Of a DNA stretch of 64,000 nt, positions 35,255 to 45,285 are shown piece by piece. The notes under the pieces are model-generated. The model saw nothing but the letters and a program-made list of their open reading frames with translations. It searched no databases and was not told the DNA's origin. The first letter of the stretch is position 1; every line of letters starts with the position of its first letter. Location: assembly GCF_038396765.1 (NCBI RefSeq), contig NZ_CP150096.1, positions 3,331,001-3,395,000 on the forward strand. Direction: 5' to 3'. The position numbers and the translations under genes are program-made. The stretch is from Chitinophaga caseinilytica. Lineage in GTDB: Bacteria; Bacteroidota; Bacteroidia; Chitinophagales; Chitinophagaceae.

Positions 35255-35344
35255 ATGAAAAAGCTGTTGCGCTCCATCGGCTCACCGATGCCGGCTAATG
35301 CCACGTTTTCAGAATTGCCGGATTTCTCCGCACTACACGCATAG
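35255..35344 (+). CDS. Possible 29-residue leader peptide before susC
   Basis: An ATG at 35255 opens a short frame (MKKLLRSIGSPMPANATF...), ending with TAG at 35342-35344, 27 bases before susC. It lies downstream of the candidate promoter, so it would be the first frame on the locus mRNA. I recognise no family. It may be chance, a leader peptide or a small secreted peptide. Confidence 0.3.
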   Translation: MKKLLRSIGSPMPANATFSELPDFSALHA

Positions 35345-35371
35345 TTTATCTTTAAAACCTGCTGGTTTATT

Positions 35372-38300
35372 ATGAAAGCTAAGATCTTTTTAATGCTACT
35401 GTTGTGTGTTGTGCAGGTCCAACTTACCTATGCACAGGCACAACCTTCCCAGGGCCGCTCTATCACCGGGAAGATCACAGACATGGAGGGGGAGCCGCTC
35501 CCCGGAGTAACGATTCTCCTGAAAGGCGGCAAAGTAAACGCCATGACCAACGAAGAGGGTTTGTACAACATCCGTCTTCCGCAGGTAACTGACGCCGTGC
35601 TGGTGTTTTCGTTCGTCGGGTTCCACACCAAAGAAGCCCGCATCGCGCCGAACGCCACCGTGTACAACACCAAACTTGAACCTGCCGTCAAAGGCCTGAA
35701 CGATGTGGTGGTGATCGGATATGGAACGGTAAAACGCAAAGACCTCACCGGGTCGGTAGGCGAAGTGAAAATGGCCGATATGGAAAAGGCCCCCGTTGCC
35801 AGCTTCGAACAGGCGCTGGCAGGAAGGGTGGCCGGTGTGCAGGTATCCGCCGCAGACGGGCAACCGGGCGCGGGCATGCAGATCGTTATCCGCGGCAACA
35901 ACTCCGTAACGCAAGACAACTCGCCGCTGTACGTGGTAGACGGCTTCCCGATGGAAAGCCCGGACAACAACGTCATCAATCCTGCAGAAATCGCATCCAT
36001 CGAAGTGCTGAAAGACGCGTCGGCCACCGCTATTTACGGTGCGCGCGGCGCCAATGGCGTGATCATGATCACCACCAAACAGGGGAAAGTGGGCGCGCCG
36101 GTCGTGAATTACCAGACCTGGCTGGGTGTGATGCAGAACCTGCGCCAGCAGAAGATGATGGAACCTTACGAGTTCGTCAAGTATCAGCTGGAAATGAACC
36201 CCACGCTCTATGAGCCCGTGTACCTCAAAGACGGCAAAACGCTGGAAAGCTACCGCGGCGTAAAAGGCATCAACTGGCAAGACCAGGTGTTCCGCGACGC
36301 GTTCGGGCATAACCACAGCGTATCCCTGCGCGGAGGCTCCGACAAAACCCGCTATTCGCTCTCCGGGAACGTGTTCTCGCAAGACGGGATCATCATCAAC
36401 AGCGGGTTCCGCCGCTACCAGGGCCGCGTGGTGATCGACCAGACCATCAGCAGCAAGGTGAAAGCTGGCATCAACGTGAACTACACCGGTACCAAAACGT
36501 TCGGGGTATTCGCCAATTCGACAGTGAGCGGCCCGCAAAGCGGTCCCACGGCGAGTTTGATGTACAGCGTCTGGGGATTCCGGCCCGTAACGGGCGACGC
36601 CGACAGCGACGCTTCCCTTATCGACGAGCCCTTCGATCCCGATGTGGACCCGCTGAGCGAGTGGCGCATCAACCCGATCATTTCCACCCGCAACGAATAC
36701 AATCCCGCTTTCAACAATACCCTTATTTCCAACGCCTACCTGGAGATCAAGCCGTTTAAATACATGACGCTGCGGATCACCGGGGGCATGACCAAAACGA
36801 ACATCCGCCGCGAAATCTTCAACAATTCCAACACCCGCCTCGGCAACCCGAAAAGCAGCGCGCAGGGCGTGAACGGATCGATCGACAATACCGAGATCAA
36901 TAACCTGCTGAACGAAAACACGCTCAGCTATGTGCGCACGTTCAAAAACAAGCACAGCCTCAACGCGGTGGCGGGTATGACCATGCAGCAGATCCGCTCA
37001 TACCGCCATGGGTTTGTATCTACACAGGTGCCCAATGAGGCGCTGGGGATGAGCGGGCTCGACGAGGGGATCGTGGCAACGGCGCCGAACGAGAAATCCA
37101 GGAACGCGCTGATGTCGTTCCTCGGCCGTGTGAATTACGGCATCGATTCGCGGTACCTGTTCACGGTGTCTTTCCGCGCCGACGGCTCCTCGAAATTCGC
37201 GGCCGGCAACAAATGGGCGTATTTCCCTTCGGGCGCGTTCGCCTGGCGGCTGATCGAGGAAAACTGGATGAAAGACATCAGCTGGCTGTCGGACGCTAAG
37301 CTGCGCGCGGGTTACGGCCTCACAGGGAACAACCGCGTGCTGGATTTCGCGTACCTGTCTGCCCTCCAGATGTTCATCTATTCCGGTTATTCCTACGGCA
37401 ATAATATGGAAGCGGGCATCATTCCCAATAACCTGGGCAACAAGGAACTGAAATGGGAAACCACCGGCCAGACGGATGTCGGCATCGATCTCGGCTTCCT
37501 GAAAAACCGGATCGCGTTTACGGCCGACTATTACAAGAAAAATACCCGCGATCTGCTGTTGCTGGCCACTTTGCCGGGGTCTACCGGCTACCTGAGCGGC
37601 TTCCGCAACGTGGGGAAAGTCTCGAACCAGGGCCTGGAGCTGACGTTGAACACCACCAATGTGCAGACGAAGAAATTCAGCTGGACGTCCAACTTCAACA
37701 TTTCCTTCAACCGCAACAAAGTGGTGCAGCTCAACGAAGGCGAGCCGAGCCTGGCCACCCGCATCACCTGGGGCAATTTCAACAACGCGTTCCCGTATAT
37801 CGCTATTCCCGGCCAGCCTATCGCGCAGTTTTACGGGTTCCTGTTTGACGGGGTGTACCAGTACAGCGACTTCAACAAACTGGCGAACGGTTCGTACGTG
37901 TTGAAAGACGACGTGCCGAACAACACCATGCCGCGCGCCAACATCACGCCGGGGCATATCAAATACAAAGACATCAACGGCGACGGGCAGGTGGATAACA
38001 ACGATCTCACGATCATCGGCAATCCCAATCCGAAGCACACCGGCGGTTTCTCCAACAACTTCACCTATGGCGGGTTCGACCTGAACGTGTTTTTCCAGTG
38101 GAGTTACGGCAACGATATCCTGAACGCCAACCGGATCGAGTTTGAAGGAGGCGACGTGGTGCGGAATTACCTGAACATGTTCCAGTCTTTCGAAAAGCGC
38201 TGGACGCCGGAGAACCAGACGAACGAGCTGTACCGCGTTGGCGGACAGGGCCCGCAGGTGTATTCTTCCCGGACGATCGAAGATGGATCGTACCTGCGGC

Positions 38301-38527
38301 TGAAGACCGTGGCGCTGGGGTACACGCTGCCGCAGCGGCTGCTGCGCCGGGCGAACATCAAATCGCTCAGGGTGTATGCCGCCGCGCAGAACCTGTATAC
38401 CTGGACGAACTACACGGGTCTGGACCCCGAGGTGTCTGTCCGCCATTCCGCCCTCACGCCCGGTTTCGACTGGTCGGCCTATCCCAAGGCGCGCACGCTG
38501 ACGTTGGGGCTCGACCTTACGCTTTAA
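35372..38527 (+). CDS. SusC/RagA TonB-dependent transporter without STN domain
   Basis: The 1051-residue protein has a signal peptide (ending QLTYAQ), then directly a carboxypeptidase-regulatory-like domain (ITGKITDMEGEPLPGVTI, ~29-110), VVVIGYGTVKRKDLTGSVG, a plug (VVDGFPMESPDNNV, LKDASATAIYGARGANGV) and a barrel. It lacks the STN signalling domain of the other three SusC proteins in the window, which agrees with control by LacI instead of an ECF/FecR pair. The barrel ends in leucine (LTLGLDLTL) instead of the usual phenylalanine. It is the first main gene of the nine-gene locus. Confidence 0.93.
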   Translation: MKAKIFLMLLLCVVQVQLTYAQAQPSQGRSITGKITDMEGEPLPGVTILLKGGKVNAMTNEEGLYNIRLPQVTDAVLVFSFVGFHTKEARIAPNATVYNTKLEPAVKGLNDVVVIGYGTVKRKDLTGSVGEVKMADMEKAPVASFEQALAGRVAGVQVSAADGQPGAGMQIVIRGNNSVTQDNSPLYVVDGFPMESPDNNVINPAEIASIEVLKDASATAIYGARGANGVIMITTKQGKVGAPVVNYQTWLGVMQNLRQQKMMEPYEFVKYQLEMNPTLYEPVYLKDGKTLESYRGVKGINWQDQVFRDAFGHNHSVSLRGGSDKTRYSLSGNVFSQDGIIINSGFRRYQGRVVIDQTISSKVKAGINVNYTGTKTFGVFANSTVSGPQSGPTASLMYSVWGFRPVTGDADSDASLIDEPFDPDVDPLSEWRINPIISTRNEYNPAFNNTLISNAYLEIKPFKYMTLRITGGMTKTNIRREIFNNSNTRLGNPKSSAQGVNGSIDNTEINNLLNENTLSYVRTFKNKHSLNAVAGMTMQQIRSYRHGFVSTQVPNEALGMSGLDEGIVATAPNEKSRNALMSFLGRVNYGIDSRYLFTVSFRADGSSKFAAGNKWAYFPSGAFAWRLIEENWMKDISWLSDAKLRAGYGLTGNNRVLDFAYLSALQMFIYSGYSYGNNMEAGIIPNNLGNKELKWETTGQTDVGIDLGFLKNRIAFTADYYKKNTRDLLLLATLPGSTGYLSGFRNVGKVSNQGLELTLNTTNVQTKKFSWTSNFNISFNRNKVVQLNEGEPSLATRITWGNFNNAFPYIAIPGQPIAQFYGFLFDGVYQYSDFNKLANGSYVLKDDVPNNTMPRANITPGHIKYKDINGDGQVDNNDLTIIGNPNPKHTGGFSNNFTYGGFDLNVFFQWSYGNDILNANRIEFEGGDVVRNYLNMFQSFEKRWTPENQTNELYRVGGQGPQVYSSRTIEDGSYLRLKTVALGYTLPQRLLRRANIKSLRVYAAAQNLYTWTNYTGLDPEVSVRHSALTPGFDWSAYPKARTLTLGLDLTL

Positions 38528-38552
38528 TGATTGAACACTAAAAAGCATTGCG

Positions 38553-40124
38553 ATGAAAAAACGCATTCTCATCATATTTCTCCTGGCGGCCGGTTTCTTC
38601 GGCGGTTGCAAGAGCTTCCTGGAAACGGAGCCCGAAGATTTCGTGACGCCCGATAACTATTACAATACCGAAGCCGATCTGCGGCGCGCCCTGAACGGGG
38701 TGTACAACCGCCTGATCGACAACTTCGGCCGCATGTATTCCCGCGGGTTGTACAGCTACCTCGCTATCAGCGACGAGTTCTTCTACAAGAACATCACCAT
38801 TAACAACATCAAAGTGATGGAATTCGACGCGGGGCAGCTGGATGTGGGCCGCTTCTGGGAAACGGCCTACCAGGGCATCGACCGGGCCAACCTGCTGCTC
38901 GAGAACGTGCAGCGGCCGAAAATGGACGAAACCCGCCGCAGCATGATACGCGGCGAGGCGTTGTTCCTCCGTGCCTACTTTTACTTTTTGCTGGTGGATA
39001 ATTTCGGCGGCGTGCCGCTGAAGCTCGTATCCACCAAATCACCGAACGATGCTTACCTGGCGCGCGCTACCGTGAAAGATGTGTATGCGCAGATCGTTAA
39101 AGACATGCGGGAAGCCGAAACCCTCGTGAGCGACATCAGCAACTATTCCTACAACGAAACCGTAACCAAAACCGCCGTGCAGGCCATCCTCGCCCGGGTG
39201 TACCTCACCATGGCCGGGGAGCCGCTGAAGGATACGGAACGGTATGCCGATGCGCTGGAGTATGCCGACAAGGTAATCGCATCCGGCCGTCATTCCCTCA
39301 ACCCGGACTACAAACAGATCTTCATCAACCATTCCCAGGATAAATACGACCTGCAGGAATGCATCTGGGAAATCGGGATGTTCGGCAACCAGCTCGGCAG
39401 CGCACAGCTCGCCGGTGCCGTGGGCATTGAAAACGGGCTGGAGTGCCCGGACGATAAGATCGGTTACAGCGGCGGCGGCATCCACCCCACCGCGCGGATG
39501 TTCGAGATGTACGAAGCAGCCGACCTGCGGAGGGACTGGGCCATCGCACCCTATAAATACGCGGTTGTCAGCGGCGTTACCACCAAAGTGAATTACACGC
39601 CCGTCCAGATTTACGACCGTACCATCGGGAAATGGCGCCGTGAATACGAAACGGCCACGCCCAAAAGCAGATCTTACAATTCCACCAACTTTCCCGTGAT
39701 CCGGTATTCCGATGTACTGTTGATGAAGGCGGAAGCGGAAAATCAGGTGAACGGGCCGAACGGGGAAGCGTACAAGGCACTGAATAATGTGCGCCGGAGA
39801 GGATACGGCAAGCCGGTGGATGCGCCCGACGCAACGGTAGACGCGCCGGAGGGATTGGATAAATTGTCGTTCCTGGCGTTCCTGCAAGACGAGCGGGCCC
39901 GCGAGCTGGCGTTCGAAGGCATGCGGAAGCACGACCTCCTGCGCTGGGGGCTGTATCTTTCCAAAATGCAGTCGCTCGCCACGGAAATCACCGCCACCGC
40001 GCCTTCCGGCTTCCGGTACGCGGCCAATGCAGCGAAGAACGTTACCGCCAGGAACCTGGTGTTCCCCATCCCGAACACCGAAATCACCGTCAACCATCTC
40101 ATCAAACAAAACCCGAACTGGTAA
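38553..40124 (+). CDS. SusD/RagB surface lipoprotein of the LacI-linked locus
   Basis: The 523-residue protein has a lipoprotein signal (FFGGC, C19), the SusD N-terminus (FLETEPEDFVTPDNYYNTEADLRRALN, shortened), TPR-like helices (GEALFLRAYFYFLLVDNFGG) and the C-terminal block LAFLQDERARELAFEGMRKH. It begins 26 bases after susC. It should bind the target glycan at the cell surface and close the SusC barrel. The ligand is unknown. Confidence 0.93.
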   Translation: MKKRILIIFLLAAGFFGGCKSFLETEPEDFVTPDNYYNTEADLRRALNGVYNRLIDNFGRMYSRGLYSYLAISDEFFYKNITINNIKVMEFDAGQLDVGRFWETAYQGIDRANLLLENVQRPKMDETRRSMIRGEALFLRAYFYFLLVDNFGGVPLKLVSTKSPNDAYLARATVKDVYAQIVKDMREAETLVSDISNYSYNETVTKTAVQAILARVYLTMAGEPLKDTERYADALEYADKVIASGRHSLNPDYKQIFINHSQDKYDLQECIWEIGMFGNQLGSAQLAGAVGIENGLECPDDKIGYSGGGIHPTARMFEMYEAADLRRDWAIAPYKYAVVSGVTTKVNYTPVQIYDRTIGKWRREYETATPKSRSYNSTNFPVIRYSDVLLMKAEAENQVNGPNGEAYKALNNVRRRGYGKPVDAPDATVDAPEGLDKLSFLAFLQDERARELAFEGMRKHDLLRWGLYLSKMQSLATEITATAPSGFRYAANAAKNVTARNLVFPIPNTEITVNHLIKQNPNW

Positions 40125-40126
40125 TC

Positions 40127-41017
40127 ATGCGAAAGGTTGTATTTTCCCTGGCCGCAGCCATTGCGCTGGCGGCCTGCAATAAAGACAAGGTGGAGATGCC
40201 GGGCTTCGAAGTGCGGACAAGCGCGCAAACCTACAAAGTGGGCGATTCCGTACGGTTCGAGTTCTCCGGCAATCCTGACAATATCACTTTCTTTTCCGGC
40301 GAACCGGGCCATAATTACGAATTCCGGAAACGGACGCGCGCCGCCAACGATCTCCGGATCGAGTTTTCGACGCTCGTGCGCAGCGGGCTGATTTATCCCA
40401 ACCTGCAGCTGATGGTGTCTGGCGATTTCAACGGAAAAGCCACCACGGCCGATCTGGCAGCCGCTACGTGGACGGACATTTCCGACCGGGCAGTCTTTTC
40501 CACCGGCACCGACAATACGCCTTCCGGCATCATCAGCCTGAAAGAGTTTTCGAAAGGCCTGCACGATACGGCCCGGGTATACGTGGCGTTCCGGTACACG
40601 GATTATAAGAAGCCGCAGGGCCAGAATCTCTGGGCAGTGCGTACCTTCAGTGCCACTAACGTGTCTGACGACGGCGTGGTAACGCCCCTGGCGGTGATGA
40701 GCACGGGTGGATGGCAGCAGGTGGATGTGAAGAATCCCGTTCGCGTGTGGACCATCACCACGGCCCAGTTGCTCATGCAAAACAGTAGTGCGACGGTAGA
40801 CGATAACGAAGACTGGGTGATCAGCAAGGGCTTCGACCCCCGGCAGATAGCGCCGGATGCGGGCACCGCGCTGAAAAACATCAGTACCGTGCTGAGCGGG
40901 CATAGTTACGTCTACACGAAACCCGGCACCTACAAAGTGGTGTTCGAGGCTTCGGCGGTGCGGTACAACGGAGAAAAGCGGCTGACGCGTGAAATTACCT
41001 TAACCATTACACCATAA
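40127..41017 (+). CDS. DUF5017-like surface lipoprotein
   Basis: The 296-residue lipoprotein (lipobox LAAC, C17) has a beta-rich body. The segment SVRFEFSGNPDNITFFSGEPG matches DUF5017 proteins as I remember them, which occur right behind SusCD pairs in Bacteroidota. Such proteins are presumed surface glycan-binding proteins, like SusE/SusF in position. No catalytic motif is seen. It starts 2 bases after the SusD stop. Confidence 0.75.
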   Translation: MRKVVFSLAAAIALAACNKDKVEMPGFEVRTSAQTYKVGDSVRFEFSGNPDNITFFSGEPGHNYEFRKRTRAANDLRIEFSTLVRSGLIYPNLQLMVSGDFNGKATTADLAAATWTDISDRAVFSTGTDNTPSGIISLKEFSKGLHDTARVYVAFRYTDYKKPQGQNLWAVRTFSATNVSDDGVVTPLAVMSTGGWQQVDVKNPVRVWTITTAQLLMQNSSATVDDNEDWVISKGFDPRQIAPDAGTALKNISTVLSGHSYVYTKPGTYKVVFEASAVRYNGEKRLTREITLTITP

Positions 41018-41023
41018 GCAGAC

Positions 41024-42706
41024 ATGAACGTTGCGATTGATACCTCGGTGATCGTTATTTTTTCGGTATTCATCATGCTGGTGGGCTTTTCCTTTTCACG
41101 GACGGGCCGTAACCTGAAATCCTTTTTTGCCGCGGGCGAAGCGGTGCCCTGGTTCATCGGCGGCCTTTCGCTGTTCATGAGCTTTTTCTCGGCCGGCACG
41201 TTCGTGGCCTGGGGATCGATCGCTTACAAATACGGCTGGGTGGCGGTAACCATCCAGTGGACGATGTGCATCGGCGGGCTCGTGACCGGCCTTTACCTCG
41301 CTCCGAAATGGAAAGCCACGGGCAACCTCACTGCGGCGGAGTTCATCCGCGAGCGGCTGGGGACGGGCGTTCAGCAATCGTATATCTACATTTTCATGGT
41401 CGTATCGCTGCTGATCAAAGGCTCGGTATTGTATTCGGTGGCGCGGCTGGTGAGCTCGTCGCTGGGTTTCCCGTTGATGCCCAGCACCGTTGTGCTCGGT
41501 TTGCTCATGATCGCCTATACGGCCGTGGGCGGGCTTTGGGCGGTGATGGTGACCGATATTTTACAGTTCGTCATCCTCACGGCGGCGGTCCTGATCATCA
41601 TTCCGCTCGCGTTCGATGCGGCGGGTGGCGTGGAACATTTCCTGCATTTTTCGCCGGAAGGGTTTTTTGATGTGGTGAATGGAGAATTTTCCTGGGGTTT
41701 CATTTTCGCGTTCGCGCTGTACCATATTTTTTACATCGGCGGCAACTGGACGTTCGTGCAACGCTATACCAGCGTGGATACGCCGCGCTCCGCTTCGAAA
41801 GTGGCATATCTCTTCGCGGCGCTGTACATCATTAGCCCCGTGCTTTGGATGTTGCCGCCCATGCTCTACAAACTGATCGATCCCACGTTGCAGGGCGCGG
41901 AAACGGAAAACGCTTACCTGATGGTATGCAAGCACGTATTGCCCGCGGGATTGATGGGGCTCATCCTCACCGGCATGTACTTCTCGACGTCCGCTTCGGC
42001 CAATACGGCGCTGAACGTCGTGTCTGCCGTGTTTACCAACGATATTTACAAAGGGCGGATCAACCCCGCCGCCAGTGATAAAAAACTGATGTCGGTGGCG
42101 CGGTTGTCGTCGTGGTGCTTCGGGCTGGGGATGATCGCCATCGCGCTGATCGTTCCCTACATCGGCGGCATCGTGGAATTTACGCTGAGCATCGCCGCGG
42201 TAACGGGCGGGCCGCTGCTGGCGCCGCCGATCTGGTCGCTCTTCTCGAAACGGCTGACGGGAAAGGCCACCCTGTACATTACGGGCCTGAGCCTCGCTGC
42301 CAACCTGCTTTTTAAACTGGTATTGCCGTTCACTTCCTCCATCAGGCTCGACAGGGCGGAGGAAATGCTCCTGGGCGTGGGATTGCCTTTCCTGATGTTG
42401 CTGGTGTTCGAGATATATGCGCGGATGAAAGGCACCGTCAGCGAAGAATTCCTGCAATTGCAGCAGGTGCGCGCACAGCGGAAGGTAGTAGCGCAGGAGC
42501 TGGACCCGGAAGAAGCCGCGGCCATCCGCCAGCAGAACGTGTTCGGGCTGAAAGTGATCGCTTTTTCGCTCGCTTTCATCGCGGTGCTGATGTACGTGCT
42601 GTGCTTCTTTGCCGCGGGGAGCGCCGTACTGGTGGCCGTGATCGCGACCATCATTCTATTGCTGGCCCTCGTTCCGCTGAGGGCTTCATTCAAAAAGTCT
42701 GCGTGA
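41024..42706 (+). CDS. Sodium:solute symporter (SSS family)
   Basis: The 560-residue inner-membrane protein has about 13 hydrophobic helices, starting at IVIFSVFIMLVGF, and family motifs such as FFAAGEAVPWFIGGLSLFMSFFSAGTF (shortened here), TAVGGLWAVMVTDILQF and FSTSASANTALNVVSAVFTND. It imports a sugar, sugar acid or similar small product with sodium. Its place between the SusCD genes and the secreted enzymes suggests it takes the final monomer across the inner membrane. Its stop codon overlaps the next start by one base (TGATG). Confidence 0.9.
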   Translation: MNVAIDTSVIVIFSVFIMLVGFSFSRTGRNLKSFFAAGEAVPWFIGGLSLFMSFFSAGTFVAWGSIAYKYGWVAVTIQWTMCIGGLVTGLYLAPKWKATGNLTAAEFIRERLGTGVQQSYIYIFMVVSLLIKGSVLYSVARLVSSSLGFPLMPSTVVLGLLMIAYTAVGGLWAVMVTDILQFVILTAAVLIIIPLAFDAAGGVEHFLHFSPEGFFDVVNGEFSWGFIFAFALYHIFYIGGNWTFVQRYTSVDTPRSASKVAYLFAALYIISPVLWMLPPMLYKLIDPTLQGAETENAYLMVCKHVLPAGLMGLILTGMYFSTSASANTALNVVSAVFTNDIYKGRINPAASDKKLMSVARLSSWCFGLGMIAIALIVPYIGGIVEFTLSIAAVTGGPLLAPPIWSLFSKRLTGKATLYITGLSLAANLLFKLVLPFTSSIRLDRAEEMLLGVGLPFLMLLVFEIYARMKGTVSEEFLQLQQVRAQRKVVAQELDPEEAAAIRQQNVFGLKVIAFSLAFIAVLMYVLCFFAAGSAVLVAVIATIILLLALVPLRASFKKSA

Positions 42707-45249
42707 TGCTGAAACATACTTTTTTGTGGTTGATAGGTGGCTTGATGACAGGCAGCGCCCTGGCGCAGGACCGCATCTCGCTGGAAAGCGGGGCCGTCCG
42801 CATGCAATGGGGCGCAGCGCAGCAAGGGTTCGAGCTGCAAAACCTGTCCATCAAAAAGAACGGGAAATGGCAACCGGTGCCGCATGCAGGAGGGGAATAC
42901 ACCATCCTGTACGCCGCGGACAAACCGTCGCAAAACCCGGAAACGGTGCTCAACGCCGCCGGACAACCCATCCTGTTCCCGGAAAGCATTTATCGCTACA
43001 TCATCCCGCTCTGGAAGGAACTGACGAGCCCCGTGCAACTGAACACCGCCGGCGAAGCCTGGCATTTCTATCCGGTAGCGGCGAAACAGGAGGGAAGCAA
43101 ACCCACGTTCTCCGCCGGCAACCACCGTGCGGATATGAAAGCCACCTGGCAGCCAGACCCCGCTTTCCCATCAGACGTGCTCGTTACCATCACCCTCACC
43201 GCAAAGGCGGACGGTTATTTTTCCATCGCCACGCCTACCATCGCCAACTGGCGCGAAAACGGTTTCTCCTGGGCCGGGATCCCCGGCTACTTCCAGGGAA
43301 ACGCCATAGAAAAGGATTTCATCAAATCGGCCGTGTACATGCAGGGCATCCCCGCCAAACCGATCCTGGTACGCGATAGGGCAGCGTCTACACTGGCGCC
43401 CTTCGTGGAAGGGAAAAACGGGGTAACGATGTCGGTCATCGCTGCGCCCGGCACGGCCCGCGACCCCTGGGCCGACAGCGTAAAAACGCAGACCGTGTGG
43501 CGCCTGGGCCTGTCGCTCATGAACCGGAAAGGGCAACTCACGCCCACGCTGTATCACCCGGTGCTGGGAGAAGAAAACTCGTTCCTCCGGAAAGGCCAGT
43601 CAGCCACGTTCTCCTTCCGCTATACTTTGCAAAACGCGGACTGGTACACGGTTTACAAGCATGCCGTGAACGATATCTACCGGTTCCCGGATTTCCTGGC
43701 GCTGAAAAGTACGCGTCGCTCGCTGACAGACCGCATCCTGGCCATGCACCGCTACGTTACGAACGATTCTACATCGCTTTGGCGGACGGAAACGTTCCAT
43801 GGCATGAAAATCGGTGCGCAAGCCTATCTCGGTGGGGTGTACGGTTCGGAGAAAGACGCGATGAAGAACTCCGACTACGGCGCCATGTGGATGCTCGCTA
43901 CTATTATGAACGATCCGGTGCTGCAGGAAACGCGGCTCCCCTTCGCCAGGAACTTCAAGCTGCAACAGCAGGCGACGGAGCCGGGGTTTTTCCATGGCGC
44001 TGCCGCGGGACAGTATTACCTGTCTAAAAGCAAACGGTTTACGGAAGAGTGGGGGCCATACGTGGAACCCATCGCTACAACATATTACGTGTTGATGGAC
44101 GCGGGGAACGTGCTGCTGTTCAACCCTGGCGATACCGCCATGCGGCGGGAAGTGACCGCCGCGGCCGACCGCCTCCTTTCCTGGATGGATGCGCAGGGCC
44201 AGTGGCAGGTGGCGTACGATCAGGCCACACAAAAGCCCATGTTCCGCGAAGTGGACGATCTGCGGCCCACGTTCTACGGCTTGCTCATCGCCTGGAAAAT
44301 ATTGAAACAGCCGCGCTACCTCGCCGCGGCACAGAAAGGGGCCGATTGGTTCATCCGGCATGCCGTGGATTCCGGCCGTTTCCTGGGCGTTTGCGGTGAT
44401 ACCCGCTTTGTTCCGGACTTCGCGACGGCCCAGAGCGCGCAGGCCCTGCTGGAATTGTACGAAGTTACCCGCAAGGAAAAGTATAAAACAGCGGCGGTCA
44501 ACACCGCGAAAATGTATACCACGTCCATCTTCACGCATCCTGTTCCCAATAATGCGATTAAAAAGGTGAATGGCGTGGAACGGAAGGATTGGGAGATCAG
44601 CCAGGCCGGCCTCAGCTTCGAGCACGGCGGTACTTTCGGCAGCGCCAATTACCGCGGCCCGATATTGCTGGCGAGCCATGCGGGCATGTTCGTACGGATG
44701 TTCGCGCTCACGAAAGATTCGCTCTTCCTCAACATGGCAAGGGCCGCCGCGCTGGGGCGCGACGCGTTCGTAGACGATGCCACGGGCGTGGCTTCCTATT
44801 ACTGGGATGTCATGAACAAAGGCGCTGGCCCGTATCCGCATCACGCCTGGTGGCAGATCGGGTGGATCACGGATTATTTGCTGGCGGAAGCGGAAATGCG
44901 CTCCGGTGGAAAGGTCGTTTTCCCGCGGGGATTCATCACCCCGAAAGTGGGCCCGCATCAATCGTACGGATTTGCGCCGGGGAAAGTGAACGGGACGGCT
45001 GCGAGGTTGCTTCTGCGCCAGGGTTTGCTTTCCTGCGAAAACCCTTACCTGGATTACTATTGCGCGCTCAGTACAGACAATAAAAAATTATTCCTGGTGC
45101 TGTTGAATAACGACGATGAAGCCATGTCGGCCTCGTTGCGCATCCACTTTGACCGTATTCCGGTGACGCCGGTTGACCAGAAGGATGTATTCGCGGTGAA
45201 GATGAAACCTTACGGAATTCAGATCGTCGAAATCCCTTTGCGTGGATAG
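42706..45249 (+). CDS. Large secreted protein, putative alpha/alpha-toroid enzyme (paralogue 1)
   Basis: The 847-residue protein has a signal peptide (ending GSALAQ). The ATG overlapping the symporter stop at 42706 is chosen because it starts this peptide. Residues ~20-330 look beta-rich (super-sandwich-like). Residues ~340-760 are helical hairpins of alpha/alpha-toroid type with aromatic-rich turns (YGAMWMLATI, GPYPHHAWWQIGWITDYLL), then a small beta domain. It shares the segment YLLAEAEMRSGGKVVFP with paralogues 2 and 3, where it reads YLVTE/D...RS.GKV.FP. The fold is common among unsaturated-glucuronyl hydrolases, lyases and several glycosidases. I cannot name the family or the reaction. 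Confidence 0.65.
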   Translation: MLKHTFLWLIGGLMTGSALAQDRISLESGAVRMQWGAAQQGFELQNLSIKKNGKWQPVPHAGGEYTILYAADKPSQNPETVLNAAGQPILFPESIYRYIIPLWKELTSPVQLNTAGEAWHFYPVAAKQEGSKPTFSAGNHRADMKATWQPDPAFPSDVLVTITLTAKADGYFSIATPTIANWRENGFSWAGIPGYFQGNAIEKDFIKSAVYMQGIPAKPILVRDRAASTLAPFVEGKNGVTMSVIAAPGTARDPWADSVKTQTVWRLGLSLMNRKGQLTPTLYHPVLGEENSFLRKGQSATFSFRYTLQNADWYTVYKHAVNDIYRFPDFLALKSTRRSLTDRILAMHRYVTNDSTSLWRTETFHGMKIGAQAYLGGVYGSEKDAMKNSDYGAMWMLATIMNDPVLQETRLPFARNFKLQQQATEPGFFHGAAAGQYYLSKSKRFTEEWGPYVEPIATTYYVLMDAGNVLLFNPGDTAMRREVTAAADRLLSWMDAQGQWQVAYDQATQKPMFREVDDLRPTFYGLLIAWKILKQPRYLAAAQKGADWFIRHAVDSGRFLGVCGDTRFVPDFATAQSAQALLELYEVTRKEKYKTAAVNTAKMYTTSIFTHPVPNNAIKKVNGVERKDWEISQAGLSFEHGGTFGSANYRGPILLASHAGMFVRMFALTKDSLFLNMARAAALGRDAFVDDATGVASYYWDVMNKGAGPYPHHAWWQIGWITDYLLAEAEMRSGGKVVFPRGFITPKVGPHQSYGFAPGKVNGTAARLLLRQGLLSCENPYLDYYCALSTDNKKLFLVLLNNDDEAMSASLRIHFDRIPVTPVDQKDVFAVKMKPYGIQIVEIPLRG

Positions 45250-45285
45250 ATAGCGCCGGTTTCGGGCGAAAGTTAAAAACAAGTT

